Assembly (NCBI GenBank): GCA_016787225.1
Contig: JAEUUY010000005.1
Span: forward strand, 1-64,000
Direction of reading: 5' to 3'
Length of the DNA stretch: 64,000 nucleotides
Source of the DNA: Chitinophagales bacterium
GTDB lineage: Bacteria; Bacteroidota; Bacteroidia; Chitinophagales; JADJOU01
The position numbers and the translations under genes were made by a program. Positions 52,851 to 63,256 of this stretch are shown here, piece by piece. The first letter of the stretch is position 1, and every line of letters begins with the position of its first letter. The notes beneath the pieces were generated by a model, which ran no database searches, was not told the origin of the DNA, and saw only the letters and a list, made by a program, of their open reading frames with translations.

Positions 52851-53834
52851 ATGTCTAATGTGCGATTTCAATTATGGATTCTCGTCGCTGGACTTATTAT
52901 AGCTGGTCTCAAGGCCTATCTGTATTTCATTACTAAATCCAATGCTATTTTCTCTGATGCCCTAGAGAGTATTGTCAATGTTTCAGCGAATACCATTACC
53001 TTGTACAGTTTATATCTTTCTTCGAAACCTCGTGATAAAACCCACCCTTATGGTCATGGCAAGATAGAGTTTCTGGCTGCCGGCTTTGAAGGTAGTTTGC
53101 TTTTTGCTTCAGGCATTATTACCATATTTAAGGCTATTGAAGATTATTTTTCTGATACCTTCTTAAATTTGAGTGGTATAAGTTTACTTGGTGTCCTCAT
53201 TCTGGGATTTGCAAATTACTTCTTAGGATATTTATCAGAAAAAAAAGGGAATAAAACGAATTCGCCAGCGCTTATCTCTGGAGGAAGCCATCTGAAAAGT
53301 GATGGCTATACCACGATGGGCATTCTTCTAAGCTTAATACTTGTTTATTTTAGCAATTGGACATGGCTAGATAGCTTCATAGCCATTTTAGCAGGTATTT
53401 TCATTTTATACCAAGGTTTTAAAGTAGTCAAAAGTTCCATTCTAGATATCATGGGGACCGCAGATGAGTCCATATTAGAAAAAATTGTTACACATTTAGA
53501 TCAAACAAGGAAACCTGCTTGGATAGATATTCATAATTTAAGAATATTAAAATTTGGTTCAGAATATCATGTTGATGCCCATGTAACACTTCCATACTTT
53601 TACAGCAATAAAATAGTACATGAGGAAATGAAAGAGATGCACAAATTGATAAATCAGCATTTCAATTCTGATGTTGAACTTTTTATTCACCCAGATCCAT
53701 GTGAACCTTTTTGCTGCCATTATTGTGAAATGCCTAACTGCTCTGAGAGAAACCAAAGTTTTGACAAAAAAATTACTTGGACATTGGATAATGTATTGAA
53801 AGATGAAAAACATGGTAGCAAAACAAGTTTATAA
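52851..53834 (+). CDS. Cation diffusion facilitator transporter
   Basis: A 327-residue inner-membrane metal-efflux protein. Six membrane helices are predicted: the first near residues 6-26, then ILVYFSNWTWLDSFIAILAGIFILY near 165-190. The helix 2 metal-site motif reads SDALESIVN rather than the classical HxxxD; helix 5 has SGGSHLKSDGYTTMG with His and Asp. Between helices, DKTHPYGHGKIEFLAAGFEG is the family signature. The cytoplasmic domain ends with a cysteine-rich tail (CEPFCCHYCEMPNC), probably an extra metal site. Metal identity (Zn, Fe, Cd) is uncertain. Confidence 0.88.
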   Translation: MSNVRFQLWILVAGLIIAGLKAYLYFITKSNAIFSDALESIVNVSANTITLYSLYLSSKPRDKTHPYGHGKIEFLAAGFEGSLLFASGIITIFKAIEDYFSDTFLNLSGISLLGVLILGFANYFLGYLSEKKGNKTNSPALISGGSHLKSDGYTTMGILLSLILVYFSNWTWLDSFIAILAGIFILYQGFKVVKSSILDIMGTADESILEKIVTHLDQTRKPAWIDIHNLRILKFGSEYHVDAHVTLPYFYSNKIVHEEMKEMHKLINQHFNSDVELFIHPDPCEPFCCHYCEMPNCSERNQSFDKKITWTLDNVLKDEKHGSKTSL

Positions 53835-53872
53835 GATGATAAGAAACATTATTTAAATTAACAAATCCTGTG

Positions 53873-54886
53873 ATGCATAATCCTATTATACTTCTAGCTA
53901 TTGAGTCTTCTTGCGATGACACCTCTGCTGCCGTATGCATAGATGGAGTCATCGCATCAAATGTAGTCTACTCACAAAAAATACATGAAGAATTTGGCGG
54001 AGTAGTTCCTGAGTTGGCATCGCGCAGCCATGAACTCAAGGTAGTTTCGGTGGTAGAAAAAGCTTTACATGACGCCAAAGTAAATAAAAATGAATTATCA
54101 GCGATAGCTTTTACCCGTGGTCCAGGACTTGTAGGTTCTTTACTTGTAGGGGTTTGTTTTGCCAAAGCCATGGCCATGGCATTAAACATTCCTATTATTG
54201 AGGTGCATCATATTCATGCTCATGTTTTATCTAATTTTATCGAGAAAAAAGATTTAGCATTTCCCTACCTTAGTTTCGTAGTATCCGGTGGTCATACACA
54301 GTTAATTCTTGTCAAGGATTATCTAGATATGGAAGTTTTAGGCAGTACTATCGATGACGCAGCTGGAGAGGCTTTTGACAAAGCAGCAAAAATGCTCAAA
54401 TTGGATTATCCCGGTGGTCCCCAGATTGACAAACTAGCTCAGATAGGAAACGAAAATGCATTTAGTTTCGCAAAACCGAAAATGGAAGGTTACAATTTCA
54501 GCTTTAGCGGAGTTAAAACATCTATTTTATACTTCATTCAAAAGAAAGAAAAAGAAAACAATAACTTCATTCAGGAAAATATCTTCGACTTGGCAGCATC
54601 CATTCAAAAAAATATAGTCGATATCCTCATGGATAAATTAGATAAAGCTGTGAAAGATTACTCCATAAAACAAATAGCCATAGCAGGCGGAGTTTCGGCG
54701 AATTCTAAGTTTAGAAGCAGTGTTATAGAATATAGAGAGAAAAATAATGTAAATGTTCACATCCCTTCATTTCAGTATTGTACAGATAATGCTGGTATGA
54801 TAGCCATGGTAGGACATCATAAATATCTAAAGGGATTATTTACTTCATTAGAGGTAGAACCTATGGTTAGAGCCTACAATATTTAG
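53873..54886 (+). CDS. tsaD: tRNA N6-threonylcarbamoyladenosine synthase subunit TsaD
   Basis: A 337-residue ASKHA-fold enzyme that transfers the threonylcarbamoyl group to A37 of tRNAs decoding ANN codons. The start is ATG 53873 (MHNPIILLAIESSCDDTSAAV), with the adjacent GTG 53870 less likely. Metal and substrate motifs: GGVVPELASRSHELKV, FTRGPGLVGSLLVG, IIEVHHIHAHVLSNF (metal His pair) and VVSGGHTQLIL. AAGEAFDKAAKMLKLDYPGGP and IAIAGGVSANSKFR complete the family. Length is typical. Confidence 0.95.
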   Translation: MHNPIILLAIESSCDDTSAAVCIDGVIASNVVYSQKIHEEFGGVVPELASRSHELKVVSVVEKALHDAKVNKNELSAIAFTRGPGLVGSLLVGVCFAKAMAMALNIPIIEVHHIHAHVLSNFIEKKDLAFPYLSFVVSGGHTQLILVKDYLDMEVLGSTIDDAAGEAFDKAAKMLKLDYPGGPQIDKLAQIGNENAFSFAKPKMEGYNFSFSGVKTSILYFIQKKEKENNNFIQENIFDLAASIQKNIVDILMDKLDKAVKDYSIKQIAIAGGVSANSKFRSSVIEYREKNNVNVHIPSFQYCTDNAGMIAMVGHHKYLKGLFTSLEVEPMVRAYNI

Positions 54887-54946
54887 ATATATTTTATCCT
54901 AATTTAAAACAGTGTAGCTTATCAACTTATAACATCTTTCGACATA

Positions 54947-56353
54947 ATGTTTTTTATAAAAAATTCCATTTACCAAAAAATTACAACTGACTATAGTTGG
55001 CTTGTGATTCTATTTTTTATTCTTAGACTTTATGGCATTACAGATCCACCGTTAGAAATTCAGCACAACTGGAGGCAGTGCACTGGGTTAATGATAGCTC
55101 GAAATTTTCTAACTATTGATCCAAATATTTTCTTTCCAAGATTAGATGACACCTGCTTAAATAGTAATATAGTGGCTGGTGAATTCCCATTAATGAGCTA
55201 CCTTCATTATCTAGCCTCCTTATTATTTGGCTACCAACATTGGTATGGTAGGCTAATTAACTTAATTATAAGTTCGCTGGGCATTCTTAGCTTCGGGGCT
55301 ATATTGCAATTCTTTTTTAACAAAAGGATAGTATGGTATTCAGTCCTAAGCCTCTTAGTATCGCCCTGGCTAATCTATTCCAGAAAAATGATGCCAGATA
55401 CATTTAGTATTTCTCTTGTATTTATTGGCTTCTGGTTTGCTCTCAACTTTTATAAATCGAAAAAATGGTACAATCTAGTTTTTTTCTTCATTTTTTCAAC
55501 TTTAGGTTGTTTAGCAAAAATTCCAGCAGCTCTCTATTTTGCATTCTTTATTTTACTTTTTTATCAATTAAGAAAAAATCAAATACGTCCATATTTCATA
55601 ACTATAAGTCTATCCATATCCGTATCTTTTTTTTGGTACTTTGTTTGGGGAAGATACTTGTCTCAGCATTATGGAAATTGGTTCAATCTAGGAAAGCCAT
55701 TTGTAGGAGGTATTATAGATATCATTACTCACCCCAGCCAAGTTTTTTACAATTTTATCTTTAACTCATTTAATTCATACTTTCTTTTCGGGTTACTCCT
55801 ATATGGAATGTTTAGATTGTTTCGCGATAGAAATTTTAATTTAATAAAATACATCATAATTTTTTATCTCGTATTTACATTATATATTTTTAAAGCTGGG
55901 TATTTCTTTTATCATCACAATTATTATATGATACCTATCATTCCAGTATTTGCATTTGTTATTGGCTATGGTCTAGCTAATTCAAATAATAAGTTTATAT
56001 TACTCATTTTTATTGCCGGAATCATAGAGAGTATCGCGAATCAGCAGCATGATTTCAGAATAAAACCTGACCAAATTTATAAGTTAGAGTTGGAATCTAT
56101 ATTGAACAGGCTAGATAACGGCGAACCTAAGAGCCCCGTTCTTATCAATACACAATCAAATCCTCAGCAACTATATCTTGCAAATAGAAGGGGATGCTAC
56201 ATCTCCCCTGATCAAATGCAGGACTCCAATATGCTTAATAGTTACAAAGAAAAAGGATATCGTTGGATGGTCATTGACAAGTATTACGAAAATGCCAATT
56301 CTAAAAAAGAAATTATCTATCAGGATAAGCATTTCATTGTCTATAAACTTTAA
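54947..56353 (+). CDS. Polytopic membrane glycosyltransferase-like protein
   Basis: A 468-residue protein with about ten hydrophobic helices and a GT-C-like N-terminus: LRLYGITDPPLEIQHNWRQCTGLMIARNF contains the first-loop acidic residues (here Glu and Asp near residues 30-60) expected to bind the sugar-lipid donor. It probably uses a polyprenyl-phosphate sugar to modify a glycan or protein at the periplasmic face. The C-terminal soluble part (ILNRLDNGEPKSPVLINTQSN and following) is small. No specific acceptor can be named. Its end overlaps the next, convergent gene by four bases. Confidence 0.65.
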   Translation: MFFIKNSIYQKITTDYSWLVILFFILRLYGITDPPLEIQHNWRQCTGLMIARNFLTIDPNIFFPRLDDTCLNSNIVAGEFPLMSYLHYLASLLFGYQHWYGRLINLIISSLGILSFGAILQFFFNKRIVWYSVLSLLVSPWLIYSRKMMPDTFSISLVFIGFWFALNFYKSKKWYNLVFFFIFSTLGCLAKIPAALYFAFFILLFYQLRKNQIRPYFITISLSISVSFFWYFVWGRYLSQHYGNWFNLGKPFVGGIIDIITHPSQVFYNFIFNSFNSYFLFGLLLYGMFRLFRDRNFNLIKYIIIFYLVFTLYIFKAGYFFYHHNYYMIPIIPVFAFVIGYGLANSNNKFILLIFIAGIIESIANQQHDFRIKPDQIYKLELESILNRLDNGEPKSPVLINTQSNPQQLYLANRRGCYISPDQMQDSNMLNSYKEKGYRWMVIDKYYENANSKKEIIYQDKHFIVYKL

Positions 56354-57987
56354 TAAGGGTTTATACGAATGAGATAATGTTTATCACAGGTACTTTCACG
56401 AGTTTTTTTATTTATGAAACTCATTTTTAAAACTGTGGTTCTATAATCTAAAAACTCTTCCAAAATAATATAATTTACCTTGCTCATTTTGAGAAAATCC
56501 AAACCATAATCATTTGTCACTAATAACTGATTTTTCTTATTTAAAAGTGCTTCCATATTATGAATCTTCGTATTTCTAATGGGAACAGAACTATAAAAAT
56601 TCAGTAATGATATATTAACATAAAACTCCTCAACAGATTCAGTATTGTCTAGTTTAGAAACAAAATTACTTGCGTTCCTTCCGGATTGATATTTTAGTAT
56701 TTCAGGATAAAATAAAAGATTAAGATAAAGTCCAGTATAAATGGCAATAGCTATAAAAAGTATGAATACTCTTTGAACAACATGATAATAGCTCCATAAA
56801 GTCAAAATAACTGCCGGAATCAAAGCAATAACTATCTTAGATGGAACCAAAGCGCCGAATAGTATATATGTTAGGTATAAACTAGCTATAAGTATACTAA
56901 AAAATATGAGAAATATAAAAGCAATGGATAATCTACCTTGCCATCTCCAAAACGTGGCACGAAAAATAACTGCGGCAATCATACTAAGAAAGGGCAATAA
57001 AATCAAAGAATGGTGAGAAAGTTGTGTTTTAGAAATAGAAATAACCACGAGCATGACTGCCAAACATGTAATCGAAATGTATTCCTTTAATGGATTCTTT
57101 TTAATAAAAAAAGCCAGGAAAATAAAAAAACTCCATGGTGCAAATGCCCACAGTAGTGTATGTAGATAAAAGCTAGGATCGCCATGAGACTGTACCTGCC
57201 CCAGATTGGAATGAAAGCGCCCAAACTGACTATCCCAGAAAAAAAACTGCAAAAAATTACTCGCTTTCTGACCTAGGATTAAGGAGTTATCAAAATGATC
57301 AAATTGAATTTTAAGCGCATACAGAGCAGGGGATATTCCTATCAAAAGCAATACCAATGCTAGAAGCCAATGATAATATACCATCTTTCTATAATTTTTT
57401 TCGCTAATGAATGGTATTATAAAAGATAATCCTATAGGTATCAATACATATATACCCTTGGTCATAACGGCCAATGCACTAAAAAATATCCCAATGAGCA
57501 TTTGATAAATTCGAATGTCCTCCCAATATTTTTGCAAATGATAGATGGCAGCCATCATAAAAGAAATAAGAAATATATCTATTCGGACATCGTTCGTTGC
57601 AATCATTATATGCAATGAGGAACTCAAAATTAATACGGCGGTCCATGCTGTTATATCCCCATAAAATTTCTTTGTGAATAAGAACAAATACCGCAGTAAG
57701 ATCAATAATGCAATAAAACTAGGCAATTTGAACGAGAAACTAGTATTCCCGAAAATTTTTATAAATACTGCCCAAATCCAAAAAGCCAAATGCGGTTTAT
57801 CAATCCAATTTTCCTGCATAATAGAATTCAGAATCAACCAATCGCCCGATTGAGCCATATTTTTAGCTATACTAGCGTATAATGCAGAATCTCCATTGAA
57901 TATATCACAGTTTAGGCCTAACGCATGCACTGCAAGGATAATAAATAAGAGTATTTGATAACTGTATTTTTTTATAACCAAAAACAT
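56350..57987 (-). CDS. ArnT-like (GT39/GT83) membrane glycosyltransferase
   Basis: A 545-residue polytopic inner-membrane protein with a cytoplasmic N-terminus and the PMT/ArnT first-loop motif: NGDSALYASIAKNMAQSGDW with the acidic residue in GDSA, then NWIDKPHLAFWIWAVFIKIFG, matching the KPPL-W region of ArnT. It would transfer a sugar from a lipid carrier to lipid A or another envelope acceptor. The start codon lies directly after the T-run of a terminator belonging to the preceding minus-strand gene. No other initiation site is plausible because the first helix begins at residue 10. Confidence 0.82.
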   Translation of the reverse strand: MFLVIKKYSYQILLFIILAVHALGLNCDIFNGDSALYASIAKNMAQSGDWLILNSIMQENWIDKPHLAFWIWAVFIKIFGNTSFSFKLPSFIALLILLRYLFLFTKKFYGDITAWTAVLILSSSLHIMIATNDVRIDIFLISFMMAAIYHLQKYWEDIRIYQMLIGIFFSALAVMTKGIYVLIPIGLSFIIPFISEKNYRKMVYYHWLLALVLLLIGISPALYALKIQFDHFDNSLILGQKASNFLQFFFWDSQFGRFHSNLGQVQSHGDPSFYLHTLLWAFAPWSFFIFLAFFIKKNPLKEYISITCLAVMLVVISISKTQLSHHSLILLPFLSMIAAVIFRATFWRWQGRLSIAFIFLIFFSILIASLYLTYILFGALVPSKIVIALIPAVILTLWSYYHVVQRVFILFIAIAIYTGLYLNLLFYPEILKYQSGRNASNFVSKLDNTESVEEFYVNISLLNFYSSVPIRNTKIHNMEALLNKKNQLLVTNDYGLDFLKMSKVNYIILEEFLDYRTTVLKMSFINKKTRESTCDKHYLIRINPY

Positions 57988-58023
57988 AAAAAGAGGCTGC
58001 CAAATTTAGGCAACCTCTTTGAA
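57988..58023 (-). terminator. Terminator of the giant T9SS gene
   Basis: On the minus strand, AAAGAGGTTGCC (58009-58020), loop TAAATTT, GGCAGCCTCTTT (57990-58001) forms an 11-of-12 bp stem with a T-run (57992-57988) that runs straight into the ATG at 57987-57985. Confidence 0.8.
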
Positions 58024-58140
58024 AAAATGTAAAATAATTTTTTATGACTAATGACAAAAATCAACTTCGAAGGTATTCTAAGCAACTATACTTGCCGAAG
58101 TAACATTAGCTTTAATTAAAATGAGTAATATCTGATAGTC

Positions 58141-61100
58141 TTATTCTTTAAACAACTTGATCGAGGTTTCCCTGTCATTTACTTTTAAATTTAGAATATA
58201 TACTCCACTTGGTAAGTATTCAAGATTCAACTCATCGGAATACTGACCTTGATGTCTTTCAATCCGTTTTTCATTAAGAACTGTTCTGCCGTGTATATCA
58301 AACAGTGAATATGAAATACTGCTTTGTCTATCGAGGTCTATTTTCAAATGGGCAACATTCTTAGTAGGATTTGGATAGAGAATAACTTTCATTCCTTTCT
58401 CATATAGATTAAGTGATCCACTTGATTTCAATGTAATCGTATTCACAGTAGTATTTGTAATAACTGGCTCATTAAAATCAAAATAAATCTCTGCAGTATT
58501 CATCAATTTGGTTCCGACTGCTAAGCCTTTTTTCAAGTGAATCGTATAGGTAACAAAACCTTGACTGGCCTCATAGTCTGTTCCACTATCTGGCAGCATG
58601 ATATTAGGAAATTCGAAATACAACTTCCCATTATCATCAAAATAGTGATTCATTTTATGTGAATAATCCAATACTTTTAAACTAGCCTTTTCAAAATTAT
58701 TATCTATTTTGTCTTCTATACGCACATTATGAGCAGGGGCTGTACCCGTATTTTGAAAACGAATATGATAGTCTATGACCTTAACTCCTGTATCGATATT
58801 ATTAGCTGGTGTTGCAGCTTTGTCATTAGGATCCCAGCTACCTACGCAGGTATCATGAAAAATTGCATGATTATTAGCCGTATTACAATCACCTGAAACA
58901 GGCTCAATCCATACACTATCTATTACCGTAGTACCCAATGGGAGGCTCACTGGCACATCAAACTCTGCTATTTTACTTCCATTTGAATATGGAGGAAGAC
59001 TACCTAAATTCCATGTTAGTATATTTCCAGAAACCGAGTATGTAGGTGTAGTGAATGACCTTACGGTTAAAGAAGATAAGAATCTATACTTTAACACCAC
59101 TCCAGGAATCGTAGTAGCTCCTCTGTTTCTGTATGAAATGATTTTTCTACTCCAAAACCCAGGTGTTATATTGGTAAATCGACCTATACTGACACTTAGG
59201 TCTGGACAAGTATTCGTCGTATCATAAAAATTATTATTACAATAAGTCATCCCTCCAGTAGTTGCATTAACTGTGATAGATGCATTTGAAGACGGGCAGA
59301 GTTGAGCAATGGCAGGATTTGTAAATCCTAATTGCTGAGTAAGTGTATAGGTACCTTTACGTAAATAAATCTGGTAATAGCCACTAGAGTTTGTATAAGC
59401 GTAGCTTGGAGGTGTCGTGTTAATCCTAATGGCAATATTATTAATTCCAATGTCCGTAGTATCATGTGAGCAGTTTCGATTGATATCATTTATCACATAT
59501 CCACAAATTTTGACGAAACTTGTATCGTTTTTACATGGGCCATTCGTATATAGTTTAACTCCTTTTTTACCTGCCTCACAATAATTAGAATAGGTGATGG
59601 AATCACAACCACAAACTGGATTTATAAATGGTGGACAGTTGTAATTAAAATAAACTGCATAACCTGAATCTTTACAAGGGTGATTGGATGTAACTTGCAA
59701 TATTCGAACAAACGAATCTATGCAGGTATTTCCGTTTTTCGTTCGACTGATGTACATCACTGTTCTGTATAGTCCTGGCAGTGGGTAGGTATATGTAGGA
59801 TTTGGGTTTGAAGATGTATCACCATTACCGAATTTATACAAATACTTCGTATTGGTATCTACACATACAGAGGTATTGGTGAAGTTGGCAACCCTATTGA
59901 AAACAGTGGTATTGTTAAAGGCTTTGAAGCAGCCACATAGGCTTGGATTGACAAAAAGAGTCATAGACGTAGATCGGGTACAATTCATACCACTTAAAAC
60001 ATCAAAAGCAGTTATGGTGAATACAACATTATAAGTACCAATCGTCGTAAAAGTATGGGTCGCATTTGGTGTGCTATAGGTAGTACCTGTAGGGAAAATT
60101 TGGTAGGAGGCACTTACTAGCGTAAAATTAGACATGTTGGTTTGATTTTGGAAACTATATTGTCCCATTCCTAAACTTTGAAAACTAAATTTAGGCGTCA
60201 ATCGATTGCATGGGACTACATTAGTTACATTGATAGTTTTACAAACAGTATCTTCACAATGCAAATTATTCCCATTTAGCCATCTGCGAATTCTAAGACA
60301 AACTAACTTATTTCCATTCGTGCTATAAACTTTAGTAGGATTTTTTTGTGTGGAGGTAGTTCCATCACCAAAAGTCCAATGATAGGTGTACATCTGACCT
60401 ATATTGGGATGCGTAGAGTCTTGAAAATTTATAGTACCATCATTCAGTGATGTCCATGAAAAATTAGGGGTAATATTGCATGGTATACCAGAATTAGGAT
60501 TTGGAGTCACAACCATTTTAACTATACTATCACAGCAAATGATGTTCATGCTAGTATCGCGCAAACAATAAACTAGCTTTACTTGATAGGTACTACTTGC
60601 ATTTAGAGTGACTGTCGGTTGCGCTTGTGTGCTGGTCTGACCATTACCAAAATTCCATGAGTAGGTCGGATTTAATCCCGAAGGAATATTAGGAACATTG
60701 AAGAAATTATATTGGTTTCCTCCTATGTTTAACCAATTAAAGTTTTTGTAATTTGTGCATAATGTAGATATACCTTGAACATTGAAGCTGGATTGTGCAA
60801 TACAGCCTATACTATCTGTTACAAAAGAAAAATAAGTACCTGTAGCGTTAGTAATTATAGTTTTACCTGCACCACCATTACTCCACAAATAGCTATAAGG
60901 GGGGATTCCACCAATAGGATTTGCTTTTAACGTATCTAGATTTCTTGTTATAAAAGAATTCATCAAACAATTATCAATTGAATCTATTCGACTACTATCG
61001 CAGCAAATGGTCTTAGTGCCGCTGTCGACACAGACTACTAATTTTGCCCAATGCAATTTGCCATGTGGCAAAGAATCGAGAATTGGATTTTTGACTGTAC

Positions 61101-63105
61101 TGGTGGATCCATTGCTAAATGTCCAATTATAGCGCACTGTATATGGAGCAATTACATTGGCTGGACCAGAGGAAACAAAGTGAAATTTCTTCCCAATTTT
61201 GGTATAATTCACTTGTTTATAAATCTTACAATCTCCAAAATTTTCTATAATTTCAATTTCATAATCTTCGGTTTCGCCTTGATTCATACTAGAGTTTAAA
61301 CTAGGTCCACAAGGTATAAGATTAGAAGATGGGGTATCCATTCTAGTCACGATTCGCATTTTAGTTAATCCTAATGGTGTATTGGATGGAATCGTAATAT
61401 TAATATTTTCTGTTGGTGTATTAAATGGCGATGCACTGATATTATAGCGCTCACCTGCATCTGTAAAGTCATTATTTTTATTCCAATCTATAAATGCCAC
61501 CTTCGTATAATAGTGAATTCCTGTCATACAAGCTGTATCTTTAATTTCCAAATTAAAGGTAGAACTTTTGATGAGTTTGGTCTTAGGAACGGTAGAAGTT
61601 ATAAAATTAGAATATCTGCCAGCTATTCCTGTACCTGTTCCTTGTGTGCCTAAATGCGAATTGCATGGAGTCTCATTATTTAAATTATCTAGTCCTCCAG
61701 ATATCGTTACTCTGCGAATATTGAGATTAGAAAAAATAGGTGTATCTCCTACACTGGCACATGAACCATTTCTAGACTGTATTTTTACATTGTAAAACTG
61801 ACTTTGTTTTGTTCCATTTGCAGCACAATGATATAATTCAAGTACAAATTGATCTTCTCCTGCTCTAAGCACAGAATCAATCTTTATACTCCCAACAATA
61901 GTATCTACCCCTCCGCCTGAAGTCTTTACCTGAGAGTATTGTACTTTTTGAAATAAGGCGTTCGATGGCATAAGGTGAACTCTCGAGAAAAGCGAATTAT
62001 TGGCTGCACCAATAAACTTAACACTAATATTTATATTTTTTCGACCGACTTCTGTAGTTAATGTTGACGAAGAGGTAAACACTGCATTTCTAGTAGAATC
62101 TGGAATTGCTCCAAGAATACTAATCGGTGGGCATGTGTTTCTAATAGCAAACTGGACTTCACGGCAAACATATCCTACCAATACTCTTGTGTATCCATTA
62201 CCATTAGGGATAGCTCGCCACTCCTGCACAGCCATAGCCATGATAGCATCCTGCTCCATAGAAGGTATACAAGAGACACTTCCCGTTTGAGGATCAAAAT
62301 TGACACCACTGGTGGTAAATACAAAATTATTCTGATTCAGAGAACCTACAAATGTCACGGAAGGATTGCCTAGGTTTACAGCAGAATTGGCATTCGCTGC
62401 TTCCCCAGTAAATGGTGCATACAATCTATAGCTCATAGAATCACGCATAGTACTAACCCCATTAGCTAGGGTAATAAATTTTGGATCAAAACTATCTACA
62501 GCTCCATGATTATAGTTATTCACCATCAGTTTACACCACTGCGGAATGGGAGGTGCTACAAATACTGGTGAGTTATTTCTGTAATTCGTATTAATAACAG
62601 CCTGTATCCAAAGGCCTGAAGAGCTAGGAGATAATATAGTACTGATAAGGGTATTTCTACAGCAAGCCCCGTAGCCGACATACGCCCAGCCTACGTTTTT
62701 CCCCAGGGTGTAATCAGCAGTATATACCCAGCGTTCAACACCTCTATACGAACCTACTGGACCACTAGGGCAATTTGTAACTGGTTTCGAAGCCACATCA
62801 GGAGGCAGACAAATAGGAGTCACCTCTGATACTGCAGCTATCGTGCTCAAAGGAATGCTAGTATTTACTGTAGCAGTTCTCACTTTTAATGTCTCACCAC
62901 CAAACTGTATCCCTGAGCAATCTCTATATAAGGTTAGGGTAAATCTATATCTGCCTATACTGGTATCTATTTCTCTATATGTTAAATCACCTCCCATGAG
63001 ATGGGATGCGTTTGCCCCAGTAATTTGAATTAAAGAAACAAATAGAATGGATAAGACTCGTATCATTCCATAGTAATTTGAGTAAGTTAATTTTGAATTC
63101 TTCAT
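58141..63105 (-). CDS. Giant T9SS multidomain surface protein
   Basis: A 1654-residue exported protein. After the signal region it has SHLMGGDLTYREIDTSIGRY, typical of gliding-type adhesins. Residues about 530-630 form a GEVED domain (VAFIDWNKNNDFTDAGERY ... GETEDYEIEI). PKD-like strands follow near 665 (YNWTFSNGST), 820 (YSWNFGNGQTST), 910 (YHWTFGDGTTST) and 1092 (YKFGNGDTSS). A Kazal-like cysteine module lies at about 1145-1190, then an SdrD-type cell-surface Ig domain, and DUF11-like strands with CVGSWDPNDKAATP. The end is the T9SS type A signal (VILYPNPTKNVAHLKI ... IKLFKE). A cell-surface adhesive or matrix role is likely but unproven. Confidence 0.85.
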   Translation of the reverse strand: MKNSKLTYSNYYGMIRVLSILFVSLIQITGANASHLMGGDLTYREIDTSIGRYRFTLTLYRDCSGIQFGGETLKVRTATVNTSIPLSTIAAVSEVTPICLPPDVASKPVTNCPSGPVGSYRGVERWVYTADYTLGKNVGWAYVGYGACCRNTLISTILSPSSSGLWIQAVINTNYRNNSPVFVAPPIPQWCKLMVNNYNHGAVDSFDPKFITLANGVSTMRDSMSYRLYAPFTGEAANANSAVNLGNPSVTFVGSLNQNNFVFTTSGVNFDPQTGSVSCIPSMEQDAIMAMAVQEWRAIPNGNGYTRVLVGYVCREVQFAIRNTCPPISILGAIPDSTRNAVFTSSSTLTTEVGRKNINISVKFIGAANNSLFSRVHLMPSNALFQKVQYSQVKTSGGGVDTIVGSIKIDSVLRAGEDQFVLELYHCAANGTKQSQFYNVKIQSRNGSCASVGDTPIFSNLNIRRVTISGGLDNLNNETPCNSHLGTQGTGTGIAGRYSNFITSTVPKTKLIKSSTFNLEIKDTACMTGIHYYTKVAFIDWNKNNDFTDAGERYNISASPFNTPTENINITIPSNTPLGLTKMRIVTRMDTPSSNLIPCGPSLNSSMNQGETEDYEIEIIENFGDCKIYKQVNYTKIGKKFHFVSSGPANVIAPYTVRYNWTFSNGSTSTVKNPILDSLPHGKLHWAKLVVCVDSGTKTICCDSSRIDSIDNCLMNSFITRNLDTLKANPIGGIPPYSYLWSNGGAGKTIITNATGTYFSFVTDSIGCIAQSSFNVQGISTLCTNYKNFNWLNIGGNQYNFFNVPNIPSGLNPTYSWNFGNGQTSTQAQPTVTLNASSTYQVKLVYCLRDTSMNIICCDSIVKMVVTPNPNSGIPCNITPNFSWTSLNDGTINFQDSTHPNIGQMYTYHWTFGDGTTSTQKNPTKVYSTNGNKLVCLRIRRWLNGNNLHCEDTVCKTINVTNVVPCNRLTPKFSFQSLGMGQYSFQNQTNMSNFTLVSASYQIFPTGTTYSTPNATHTFTTIGTYNVVFTITAFDVLSGMNCTRSTSMTLFVNPSLCGCFKAFNNTTVFNRVANFTNTSVCVDTNTKYLYKFGNGDTSSNPNPTYTYPLPGLYRTVMYISRTKNGNTCIDSFVRILQVTSNHPCKDSGYAVYFNYNCPPFINPVCGCDSITYSNYCEAGKKGVKLYTNGPCKNDTSFVKICGYVINDINRNCSHDTTDIGINNIAIRINTTPPSYAYTNSSGYYQIYLRKGTYTLTQQLGFTNPAIAQLCPSSNASITVNATTGGMTYCNNNFYDTTNTCPDLSVSIGRFTNITPGFWSRKIISYRNRGATTIPGVVLKYRFLSSLTVRSFTTPTYSVSGNILTWNLGSLPPYSNGSKIAEFDVPVSLPLGTTVIDSVWIEPVSGDCNTANNHAIFHDTCVGSWDPNDKAATPANNIDTGVKVIDYHIRFQNTGTAPAHNVRIEDKIDNNFEKASLKVLDYSHKMNHYFDDNGKLYFEFPNIMLPDSGTDYEASQGFVTYTIHLKKGLAVGTKLMNTAEIYFDFNEPVITNTTVNTITLKSSGSLNLYEKGMKVILYPNPTKNVAHLKIDLDRQSSISYSLFDIHGRTVLNEKRIERHQGQYSDELNLEYLPSGVYILNLKVNDRETSIKLFKE

Positions 63106-63256
63106 AATTGGCTAATTTTAAATTTCCTTACAAAAATAGGTATAAAATTATTAAAAAAAATATCAAATAATACCACTTGTTAATGACAATTTAATACTCT
63201 TTTCAGTGTAAAGGCTATGAATTCTTGATTTAATAGCTTAATTTGTATTCGACTAA
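63106..63256. other. Short leader region of the giant T9SS gene
   Basis: It contains the -7 element TATTTTTG on the minus strand (63132-63139), giving a start near 63125, about 20 bases before the ATG at 63105. No other feature is seen. Confidence 0.4.
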
